This document shows, one piece after another, positions 1 through 5,852 of a stretch of 6,929 nt of DNA. The first letter of the stretch is position 1, and every line of letters starts with the position of its first letter. Location of the stretch: positions 1 through 6,929 of the forward strand of contig JAJAYG010000425.1 of assembly GCA_026786335.1 (NCBI GenBank), written 5' to 3'. Source of the DNA: Chitinophagales bacterium (GTDB lineage: Bacteria > Bacteroidota > Bacteroidia > Chitinophagales > UBA10324). A program made the translations under genes and the position numbers. The notes beneath the pieces were generated by a model. That model did not search any database. It saw only the letters and a program-made list of their open reading frames with translations, and was not told the DNA's origin.

Positions 1-85
1 CAACGGAACTATTAATGTTAAAAGCGAAATTGGAAAAGGCAGTTGCTTTGAAGTAAAACTTCCTTTAGGCCATCAACAGAAATAA
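1..85 (+). CDS. Sensor histidine kinase, C-terminal end only (partial)
   Basis: Only the last 27 residues and the TAA stop lie in the window; codons are in frame from position 2 and the gene starts outside. The residues read NGTINVKSEIGKGSCFEVKL followed by PLG and a short polar tail. This is the typical end of a HATPase_c domain (the final beta strands after the G2 box, 'G.I.V.SE.GKGS.F...LP'), the ATP-binding domain of membrane sensor kinases. The kinase would autophosphorylate on a histidine and pass the phosphate to the response regulator that starts 8 nt after its stop. The sensory domain is outside the window, so the stimulus cannot be inferred. Confidence 0.85.
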   Translation, partial: NGTINVKSEIGKGSCFEVKLPLGHQQK

Positions 86-93
86 AAATAATT

Positions 94-792
94 ATGGACA
101 GAAAAAATCGCATTCTATTAACTGAAGATGACCCGGCTTTTGGTTCGGTACTTCGCGACTATCTCGAACTGCACAACTTTGATGTTACACTTTGCACCAA
201 TGGATTGCTGGGATTAAATGCTGCAGCTAAAACCGATTTTGATCTTTGCATTATTGATGTAATGATGCCGGTGATGGATGGCTTTACACTCGCCAAAGAA
301 ATAAGAACACGCACTCCTAAAATTCCTTTTATTTTTCTTACCGCCAAAGCATTGAAGGCAGATGTAATGGAAGGTTATAAGATTGGAGCCGATGATTACA
401 TCATTAAACCATTTGACTCTGAAGTCTTGCTATATAAGATAAGAGCAATCTTAAAAAGAAAAGACAACATTGTTCCCGAAAAAAATTTGCCAACTGAATT
501 TAAGATTGGCAGGTATTTTTTCAATTATAAATTAAGGGAACTGAATATTGGAAAAACGGAATACAAACTTTCACCTAAAGAATCTGATCTGTTGCGCTTG
601 TTGTGTGCACACATGAATGATGTATTGCCAAGGCAACTTGCACTGCGACAAATTTGGGGTGAAGAAAATTTTTTTACCGGCCGCAGTATGGATGTGTTTA
701 TGGTGAAGCTTCGCAAGTTTTTAAAAGACGATCCTAAAGTGGAGATTGTAAATATTCACAGCAATGGATATCGGTTGCTTATTAAGGAGTAG
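94..792 (+). CDS. OmpR/PhoB-family response regulator (RprY-like)
   Basis: A 232-residue DNA-binding response regulator, a normal length for the family. The receiver domain spans about residues 5-122. It shows the acidic pair D12-D13, the phospho-acceptor D55 in IIDVMMPVMDG, T83 in FLTAK and K105 in IIKPF, so all key phosphorylation and switch residues are present. Residues about 135-230 form a winged-helix Trans_reg_C domain, with the recognition-helix region around GRSMDVFMVKLRKFL and the closing hairpin NIHSNGYRLL. The gene starts 8 nt after the kinase stop, so the two are a cotranscribed two-component pair. From memory it resembles the Bacteroidota regulator RprY, but this was not tested and the target genes are unknown. 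No promoter of its own is visible in the 8-nt gap. Confidence 0.95.
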   Translation: MDRKNRILLTEDDPAFGSVLRDYLELHNFDVTLCTNGLLGLNAAAKTDFDLCIIDVMMPVMDGFTLAKEIRTRTPKIPFIFLTAKALKADVMEGYKIGADDYIIKPFDSEVLLYKIRAILKRKDNIVPEKNLPTEFKIGRYFFNYKLRELNIGKTEYKLSPKESDLLRLLCAHMNDVLPRQLALRQIWGEENFFTGRSMDVFMVKLRKFLKDDPKVEIVNIHSNGYRLLIKE

Positions 793-793
793 T

Positions 794-928
794 AAGTTTA
801 AAATTCAAAACTCAAAATTCAAAACTCAAATAAGGTCAAAGTTTAAAATTGTAAAATTCAATCCCCGATATGAATTAAGGTCTAAGTTTAAAAGTTCAAT
901 AAAAAATTCACTTTCGGCCGTTTTGTGA
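794..928. repeat. Degenerate 45-bp tandem repeat in AT-rich spacer
   Basis: The decamer AAGTTTAAAA occurs at 794-803, 839-848 and 884-893, spaced exactly 45 nt each time. The first two units also end alike: TAAGGTC plus one base comes just before the second and third decamers (831-838 and 876-883). The interior of the units has diverged, and the third unit fades after about position 910. Inside the first unit there is a perfect 14-bp tandem duplication of AAAATTCAAAACTC at 800-813 and 814-827. No open reading frame or RNA gene is visible. Such AT-rich intergenic repeats are common in Bacteroidota genomes; any role is unknown. Confidence 0.6.
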
Positions 929-1007
929 TTTTTTTTGTTTGTTGTTTTCTTGTTCCGAAGAAATCCCTACGGGAAATTTTGTTCTTTGAATTTCGAATTT
1001 TTCTTCA
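929..1007. other. T-rich intergenic stretch between convergent genes
   Basis: This spacer separates the 3' ends of the response regulator and the first propeller lipoprotein, which converge, so a bidirectional terminator would be expected here. The plus strand has a T-rich run at about 927-950. The best hairpin I can find is a short TCCC-TAC-GGGA stem at 964-974, which is too weak to call a terminator. The last few bases before position 1008 resemble the DNA downstream of the second propeller gene (before 3240), so the duplicated unit probably begins about here. Confidence 0.35.
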
Positions 1008-2123
1008 TTAGTACTTGTACCAAATAAACTTCGGTCTGTAATTATCCGCATTCACAAACAGATCATTGAAGTCAAAAGAATTCACATTATAAGAGAGCAA
1101 GTGATATCCGGCACTGTCAAATTCGGGATGCACAAATGCATTGTAAGTCCAGATGTTGCCGGCTGTTTCGGGAGTGAGGTACACAGTATTTTTTAGATAC
1201 CAAGGTCCGGTGATGGCTGCGGCTTCGTAAGTAAATATTTTCTTTCCAAATAAATTCTGTTGCGTTACAAATCGATATTTTCCATCGGCATAAAATACAC
1301 TAAACTGCTGCGACACATCAATATTCTTAATGCCTTTTTTCATTCTTCCAAGTGTAACAGCTGGCAAAGTAGTAACCCATGCAATTCCATTCCAATAATC
1401 CCACGTGCCATACAAATTTGCAAGTGCTACACGTGCAACATGTGCGTATTCGGTAAACGAAAATTTTTCATCACCAAAAATATATAGGTAACCGCCATCT
1501 TCATACACACATGAACCATAATGTATTGCAGTGCTTGAAGAAACCGTAGTAGTACTTACAAGCGAAACAGCAGGCAACGAAAATTGCATAAGATCAGTTT
1601 TTAAATAGGCAAAATCAAAAGCACCGTTTCCTGTTTTCTCAAACAATGCAAAATAAACATAGAGAATATTGTTTTGCACGGTGCCATCGAGCGGCCAATA
1701 CCATTGATCAGGATCGCCGGTATCAATAAATGAAACCGGAGCATTTTTAGTTCCACCATATAAAGTGGTCATGGTGCTTCCATCTTGTATAACAAAAGAA
1801 TTTCTTATTAGGCCACTGTAAGGTCGTGAGCGATCAGCATAAACGGTATCGAGAAAAGTATCACCAAACATCCACACCACTCTTCCATCGGGCAAGGGAA
1901 CTGAATAAGTTGCATCGCCGCCCGTCCAGCCATTTCCATAGCGGGTAAAAAGGTCGTTGTAAAAATTTGCAGACATTGATTGCAACACTTTCATTTCAAC
2001 TTCACTTGAATCAAGTGTTGAAGGTTGCACATCCGAAATGTTTTTTTGGCAGGAAGAAAAAATGGTTTGAAGAATAAATACACTCACAATTGCGAGTTGA
2101 ATTTTTTTTGTGGAAAGAAGCAT
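1008..2123 (-). CDS. DUF4185/DUF5005-like beta-propeller lipoprotein, copy A
   Basis: A 371-residue predicted lipoprotein. It has a Lys-rich start, a hydrophobic segment (residues 8-24) and a lipobox ending IFSSC with Cys25, cut by signal peptidase II, so the protein should be anchored in the cell envelope. A variable linker (26-50) leads to a single domain of about 51-371. This carries RYGNGWTGGDATYSVPLPDG (61-80), WMFGDTFLDTV (84-94), QWYWPLDGT (140-148), CVYEDGGYLYIFGDEK (205-220), FSVFYADGKYRFVT (274-287) and ITGPW (304-308), and ends YRPKFIWYKY. These repeated Asp/Gly/aromatic strands and the WxFGDTF motif recall DUF4185/DUF5005 proteins, which are predicted GH43-like five-bladed propellers that may bind or cleave glycans. 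The substrate is unknown. A paralog of equal length lies at 3240-4355. The start is fixed by the signal peptide. Confidence 0.9.
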   Translation of the reverse strand: MLLSTKKIQLAIVSVFILQTIFSSCQKNISDVQPSTLDSSEVEMKVLQSMSANFYNDLFTRYGNGWTGGDATYSVPLPDGRVVWMFGDTFLDTVYADRSRPYSGLIRNSFVIQDGSTMTTLYGGTKNAPVSFIDTGDPDQWYWPLDGTVQNNILYVYFALFEKTGNGAFDFAYLKTDLMQFSLPAVSLVSTTTVSSSTAIHYGSCVYEDGGYLYIFGDEKFSFTEYAHVARVALANLYGTWDYWNGIAWVTTLPAVTLGRMKKGIKNIDVSQQFSVFYADGKYRFVTQQNLFGKKIFTYEAAAITGPWYLKNTVYLTPETAGNIWTYNAFVHPEFDSAGYHLLSYNVNSFDFNDLFVNADNYRPKFIWYKY

Positions 2124-2148
2124 AGGGATAGTTTTAGTGAATGGGAAC

Positions 2149-2165
2149 GAAGATAATTATTTTTG
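2149..2165. promoter_or_regulatory. Putative divergent promoter element, copy A
   Basis: The segment GAAGATAATTATTTTTG lies 25 nt upstream of copy A and is almost identical to 4387-4403, upstream of copy B. On the plus strand it contains TATTTTTG (2158-2165), a perfect match to the Bacteroidota -7 consensus TAnnTTTG. On the minus strand, including C2148, it contains TATCTTCG, a one-mismatch match pointing towards copy A. The two boxes meet at a central TAATTA, so one near-palindrome could serve both directions. No convincing -33 TTG was found for either direction. Promoter function is inferred from motif and conservation. Confidence 0.45.
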
Positions 2166-2211
2166 AAGTGGAAAAATGAACCCATGAATATTTCAAGCTA
2201 ACTTTGGTGTA

Positions 2212-2727
2212 ATGATTTTGAAATTCAGAACACTACCTATTATTGCGCTGTTATTATTCAGTTTTGTATTTAGCTCCTGCCATAAAGATCCCAATGATCT
2301 TATTAATGGTGATTGGAAACTGATCTATTATACTGTTGATATTACTGATTCTTTACAAATCCTTAATTCATATTTTGGAAATGAATGCATTCTAAGTATC
2401 GATATTCCTCCCAAGAAACAAGACTTGAATGGCGGAGGAATTATAATTAGTTGGGGAGTTGTAAATGAATCAGCCAATTGGTATTCAACGGGAGGTCATA
2501 TAAGTTGAATAAGCGACAATAAATTATTCTTCGACAGCATGGACCAATATACGAATACGACATTCACATTTCCTAAACTTTACCCCATCAATCCGCTATT
2601 GATTTAACCTGATGATCCATCACACTTTTCAAATGGTGATTGGGATATCACACAACTGACTAAATTAGAATTAGATTTAGAAACCGATTATCTTGGTCAT
2701 CACTACCAAATGAAATGGACAAAGTGA
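2212..2727 (+). pseudogene. Lipocalin-like lipoprotein gene broken by two in-frame stops
   Basis: The first 98 codons encode a signal peptide with lipobox VFSSC (Cys23), then DPNDLINGDWKLIYYTV (residues 26-42), the usual opening of a small lipocalin-like beta-barrel lipoprotein. A TGA at 2506-2508 ends this frame. The same frame, with no shift, then continues with protein-like sequence (DNKLFFDSMDQY, TTFTFPKLYP) to a TAA at 2605-2607. It continues again through NGDWDITQLTKLELDLETDY to HHYQMKWTK and a TGA at 2725-2727. The end has the W-x-(V/I)-x-x-L-(S/T) and Y-x-M-x-(F/W) strand pattern common in Bacteroidota lipocalin-like proteins. The original protein would be about 171 residues. Each stop is one transition from a sense codon (TGG to TGA, CAA to TAA). 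A TAnnTTTG-like box (TAACTTTG, 2199-2206) lies just before the ATG. Sequencing error or recoding are less likely alternatives. Confidence 0.75.
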
Positions 2728-2809
2728 TTAAATAAAATATTAGAAGGAATTGGCTTACTGCTCAAACTCTTTTTTCAAATTTCAATCCTTTCCAATTTAT
2801 TCAGTTGCT

Positions 2810-2817
2810 TACTTTTG
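2810..2817 (+). promoter_or_regulatory. Relic -7 promoter box of the decayed dihydroorotase copy
   Basis: TACTTTTG matches TAnnTTTG and is identical to the box at 4396-4403 before the intact dihydroorotase gene. The last base of the box lies 16 nt before the ATG in both copies (2817 to 2833 and 4403 to 4419). The DNA just upstream has diverged, apart from a shared AGTTG. It is therefore best seen as an inherited promoter relic; whether it is still active cannot be told. Confidence 0.5.
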
Positions 2818-2832
2818 ATTCCTTATTCAAGT

Positions 2833-3171
2833 ATGAAAAAACAATCCACAACGCCACCATTGCAAATGAAGGAAAAATATTTTCCTCAGATGTTTTGATT
2901 ACCAATGGAAGAATTGAAAACATTGCTCCACACATTTCGGTGAAATTCGCTGTTGAAGAAATTAATGCCGATGGAAAATATTTGTTGCCGGCAGATATGG
3001 TATTGTTCATCGAGTAAGAAAGCAATAGAACTTGCAACGAAACATAATTCAAAGCTACTTATTCTTCCCATCTGCATTGTAGCGGAAATCGCATTGTTCA
3101 GCAATATAATTCTGTTTGTTAAAAATCGAATCGCGGCTTAAGGTTGCCTACATCATCTTTGGTTCGGCAGC
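2833..3171 (+). pseudogene. Truncated, frameshifted dihydroorotase fragment (pyrC relic)
   Basis: This is a decayed second copy of the gene at 4419-5774. The ATG at 2833 aligns with the intact start, but a one-base deletion in the A-run just after it throws the frame. From about 2840 to 2990 another frame reads ATIANEGKIFSSDVLITNG and on to GKYLLP, matching residues 8-53 of the intact protein almost exactly. Then about 470 bp, covering residues about 55-210 with the metal-binding HFREPG, the carbamylated-lysine region and THCE, are missing. Homology resumes at about 3004 in a third frame with SSKKAIELATKHNSK (intact 216-230), where the active-site stretch LHILHIS has become LLILPIC, losing H235. 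A TAA at 3139-3141 replaces Glu259, and the match ends with LHHLWFGS near 3171. The last 180 or so residues are absent. No functional product is expected. Confidence 0.9.
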
Positions 3172-3239
3172 ACTAGCAACCGGCACTTAATCAAAAACTA
3201 CCAGCTGTCAATAATTAATCCCAGCACCTTCAAATTCCA
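3172..3239. other. Short spacer at the junction of the two duplicated units
   Basis: Homology of the decayed dihydroorotase to the intact gene becomes uncertain here, although a few short blocks such as TTCGG and CACTTA may be eroded remnants. The right end abuts the 3' end of propeller copy B and resembles the DNA just downstream of copy A. The junction of the tandem duplication therefore lies in this spacer. No terminator or gene is visible. Confidence 0.4.
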
Positions 3240-4355
3240 CTAATAATACTTATACCAAATAAATTTGGGCCTGTAGTTATCGGCATTTGTAAAAAGATCA
3301 TTAGGGTTTAGAGAGTTTATGTTGTACGAAAGCAAGTGAAACCCTGCGCTGTCAAATTCAGGATGAACAAAAGCATTATAAGTCCAGATATTACCACCTG
3401 TTTCGGGAGTGGTATAAACTGTATTTTTATTAGACCAGGGTCCCGTAATACTGCTTGACTCATAGGAAAATATTTTCTTACCAAATAAGTCTTGATGTGT
3501 AACTAAACGATATTTCCCATCAGCATAGAACACACTAAACTCTGGCGATACCTCTATTGGCTGGTTACCTTTTATAATTCTTCCTATTGAAATTTCTGGC
3601 GGAGCGCTAGTCCAATCTTCACCATCCCAATATTCCCATGCACCCCGCAAGTTTGAAAGAAGTACTCTCGCTACATGTACATAGTTTGTAAAAGAATTTT
3701 TTTCATCTCCAAAAATATAGAGGTAGTTACCATCTTCATAAACACAAGTACCGTAGCGAATAGACAAATTTGTTGAAACTGTTTGGGTACTTCTAAGTGA
3801 AAGTGAAGGAAGTGAAAATGCCATAAGGTCGGTTCTAACATAGGTATAGTCAAACGCACCATTGCCAATTTGGTGATACAATGAAAAGAAGACATATAAT
3901 GTATCGCCGCTTACTGTTCCATCAAGCGGCCAAAACCATTGATTCGGATCAGCAGTATCAATCAATGAAACAGGGTCACTCGTGGTTCCGCCATAAAGTG
4001 TTGTAAAGTTACTTCCATCTTGTACCATGAAGGAATTCTTGATCATGTTACTGTATGGCCTTGTACGATTAGCATAAACAGTATCGAGAAATGTATTACC
4101 AAAAATCCAAACCACCCTTCCATCGGGCAATGGAACTGAATAGGTTGCATCGCCACCCGTCCATCCATTACCGTAACGTGTAAATAAATCGTTGTAAAAA
4201 GTTGCATTCATTGATTCAAGAGAAAACGCCGATTGAGCTTTCGTTGAATCAACGATATAGATAGGAGATTCAAGTGCAGTTTTTTGACAAGAAGAAAATA
4301 TCAACTGCAGCAAAATCAAAAATAAAACAAGGGGCTGAATTCTTTTTACTAACAC
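3240..4355 (-). CDS. DUF4185/DUF5005-like beta-propeller lipoprotein, copy B
   Basis: A 371-residue paralog of copy A, similar along the whole mature domain (by eye about two thirds identical) but unlike it in the signal peptide and the linker (residues 24-49). The lipobox is LIFSSC with Cys23. Shared blocks include FYNDLFTRYGNGWTGGDATY (53-72), WPLDGTV, CVYEDGNYLYIFGDEK, EFSVFYADGKYR, ITGPW, NAFVHPEFDSAG and NADNYRPKFIWYKY. Two Asp residues of copy A are Asn here: WIFGNTF has N87 in place of the Asp of the conserved FGDTF motif, and N96 replaces the Asp of YADRSRP. If that Asp matters for binding or catalysis, copy B may differ in activity; this is inference. The gene is divergent from the dihydroorotase gene, with 63 nt between start codons. 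Substrate and enzymatic activity are unknown. Confidence 0.9.
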   Translation of the reverse strand: MLVKRIQPLVLFLILLQLIFSSCQKTALESPIYIVDSTKAQSAFSLESMNATFYNDLFTRYGNGWTGGDATYSVPLPDGRVVWIFGNTFLDTVYANRTRPYSNMIKNSFMVQDGSNFTTLYGGTTSDPVSLIDTADPNQWFWPLDGTVSGDTLYVFFSLYHQIGNGAFDYTYVRTDLMAFSLPSLSLRSTQTVSTNLSIRYGTCVYEDGNYLYIFGDEKNSFTNYVHVARVLLSNLRGAWEYWDGEDWTSAPPEISIGRIIKGNQPIEVSPEFSVFYADGKYRLVTHQDLFGKKIFSYESSSITGPWSNKNTVYTTPETGGNIWTYNAFVHPEFDSAGFHLLSYNINSLNPNDLFTNADNYRPKFIWYKYY

Positions 4356-4386
4356 AAGTATATTGGTGACTTTAGAAAATGGAGTT

Positions 4387-4403
4387 GAAGATAATTACTT
4401 TTG
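4387..4403. promoter_or_regulatory. Putative divergent promoter element, copy B / dihydroorotase
   Basis: GAAGATAATTACTTTTG differs from the element at 2149-2165 by one base. The plus-strand box TACTTTTG (4396-4403) fits TAnnTTTG and lies 16 nt before the dihydroorotase ATG, implying a very short leader. The minus-strand box TATCTTCA is a weaker match facing copy B. The intergenic region is only 63 nt, so promoters for both genes must overlap. A clear -33 element was not found. Confidence 0.5.
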
Positions 4404-4418
4404 TATCATAGTAAAGAA

Positions 4419-5774
4419 ATGAAAAAAATAATCCGCAGCGCCACCATTGTAAATGAAGGAAAAATATTCTCCTCAGATGTGTTGATTACCAATGGAAGAA
4501 TTGAAAATATTGCTCCACACATTTCGGTGAAATATGCTGCAGAAGAAATTAATGCCGAGGGTAAATATTTATTACCTGGAATTATTGATGATCAGGTTCA
4601 TTTTCGCGAACCGGGATTAACGCAGAAGGCAACAATCTACTCCGAATCAAAAGCAGCAGTAGCAGGCGGTGTAACTTCATTTATGGAAATGCCGAACACC
4701 ATTCCTGCGGCAACTACTATTGAATTGCTCGAAGAGAAGTACCGCATTGCGCAAATAACTTCCATTGCGAATTACTCTTTCTTCATGGGTACTTCGAATG
4801 ATAACATTGAAGAAATTAAGAAAGTAAATTCCAAAACAATTTGCGGCGTAAAAATTTTTATGGGATCCTCCACGGGAAGTTTGGTGGTGGATGATAAAAA
4901 AGCGTTAGAAGATATTTTCCGCTTCTCTCCGGTTTTGATTACAACGCATTGTGAAACAGATGGCATCATTAAAAAGAATGAAGAATTGATGCGCGAAAAA
5001 TACGGCGATGCAATACCGATTGAATTACATCCCATCATTAGAAATGAAGAGCAGTGTTTAACATCGAGCAGAAAAGCTATTGAGCTCGCAACGAAACACA
5101 ATTCACGTTTACACATTCTCCACATCAGCACAGCAGAAGAAACAGTTTTGTTCAGTAATAAAATTCCGCTCGATAAAAAACGAATCACTGCTGAAGTATG
5201 TGTGCATCATCTTTGGTTTGATAGCAATGATTATGAAAGATTCGGAACACTTATTAAATGCAACCCTGCTCTAAAAGCACCGCACCATAAAAAGAAAATA
5301 TTAGAAGCATTGCTTGATGATCGCATTGATATAATTGCAACCGATCATGCGCCGCACACATGGGATGAAAAACATACACTCACTCCTGACAATAAAAGCA
5401 ACTATTTTAAAACACCTTCGGGTTTACCATTGGTGCAACATGGATTAAACATGATGCTGGAATTTTATCATGAGAAAAAAATAACATTGGAAAAAATTGC
5501 AGAGAAGATGAGTCACGCTCCCGCAGTTTGTTACAACATTAAAGACCGTGGTTTTATTCGCGAAGGATATTATGCCGATCTGGTTCTTCTTGATCTGAAT
5601 GCTGAATGGAAAGTTTCGAAAGAAAATATTTATTACAAATGTGGTTGGTCGCCATTGGAAGAATCAACATTTCATTCAAAAATCACTCACACATTTGTGA
5701 ATGGCAGATTGGTTTATCAAAATGGTTTGTTTGATGAAAGTGTGAATGGAATGCGGCTTGAGTTTAACAGATGA
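4419..5774 (+). CDS. pyrC: Dihydroorotase, class I-like (Bacteroidota type)
   Basis: A 451-residue cytoplasmic amidohydrolase that should interconvert N-carbamoyl-L-aspartate and L-dihydroorotate in de novo pyrimidine synthesis. The fold shows a beta-sandwich start (1-52), then the barrel with DDQVHFREPG (57-66; H61 metal ligand, R63 substrate), MEMPNT (89-94; N93 substrate), K145 in GVKIFMGSSTG (likely carbamylated lysine), H177 in THCE, H235 in LHILHIS and D309 in ATDHAPH. The C-terminal strands include GYYADLVLLD (383-392) and THTFVNGRLVY. The Gln at position 59, where many class I enzymes have His, is usual in Bacteroidota homologs as I recall them. The ATG at 4419 is chosen because the upstream in-frame TTG (4401) lies inside the -7 box and the ATG has a decayed twin at 2833. 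Allantoinase or hydantoinase are less likely alternatives. No other pyr gene is nearby. Confidence 0.93.
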   Translation: MKKIIRSATIVNEGKIFSSDVLITNGRIENIAPHISVKYAAEEINAEGKYLLPGIIDDQVHFREPGLTQKATIYSESKAAVAGGVTSFMEMPNTIPAATTIELLEEKYRIAQITSIANYSFFMGTSNDNIEEIKKVNSKTICGVKIFMGSSTGSLVVDDKKALEDIFRFSPVLITTHCETDGIIKKNEELMREKYGDAIPIELHPIIRNEEQCLTSSRKAIELATKHNSRLHILHISTAEETVLFSNKIPLDKKRITAEVCVHHLWFDSNDYERFGTLIKCNPALKAPHHKKKILEALLDDRIDIIATDHAPHTWDEKHTLTPDNKSNYFKTPSGLPLVQHGLNMMLEFYHEKKITLEKIAEKMSHAPAVCYNIKDRGFIREGYYADLVLLDLNAEWKVSKENIYYKCGWSPLEESTFHSKITHTFVNGRLVYQNGLFDESVNGMRLEFNR

Positions 5775-5792
5775 ACCATAGCTGCTATTTTC

Positions 5793-5823
5793 TTTGCATT
5801 TAATTAAACTATCTGTAACCTTG
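5793..5823 (+). promoter_or_regulatory. Putative Bacteroidota-type promoter for the lipoprotein pair
   Basis: TTTG at 5793-5796 is followed after 19 nt by TAACCTTG at 5816-5823, which matches TAnnTTTG with one mismatch. This spacing is close to that of known Bacteroidota sigma-ABfr promoters. It would give a leader of about 25 nt before the ATG at 5853, and suggests that the downstream genes are transcribed independently of the dihydroorotase gene. Confidence 0.5.
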
Positions 5824-5852
5824 CAAGTCAAAGTAACGTCTTATTTTTCACC

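Noticed and set aside
964..974. TCCC-TAC-GGGA hairpin as terminator
   Set aside because: The stem is only four pairs, and the next pairs outward do not match.
1260..1487. 75-codon plus-strand open frame inside propeller copy A, and similar short frames elsewhere
   Set aside because: They overlap well-supported genes, lack start signals and look like frame shadows.
2305..2643. 12-nt identical AATGGTGATTGG at 2305-2316 and 2632-2643, both in frame (NGDW)
   Set aside because: No similarity extends beyond the 12 nt. It most likely reflects chance or a similar turn-Trp motif, not an internal duplication.
3142..3181. Inverted repeat GGTTGC / GCAACC around a 28-nt loop
   Set aside because: Only 6 bp, not followed by a T-run, and the left arm lies inside dihydroorotase-derived sequence, so chance is the better explanation.
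4401..4418. TTG start adding six residues to dihydroorotase
   Set aside because: The TTG lies inside the likely -7 box TACTTTTG, so it would be upstream of the transcript start. The ATG at 4419 aligns with family starts and with the decayed copy.
4593..4595. Gln59 in place of the first His of the HxH metal motif in dihydroorotase
   Set aside because: From memory, DDQVHFREPG is the normal form in Bacteroidota dihydroorotases, so this is not a lesion.
4772..5188. 138-codon open frame on the minus strand opposite dihydroorotase
   Set aside because: It lies fully inside a gene with strong family motifs on the other strand and has no recognisable protein features of its own.
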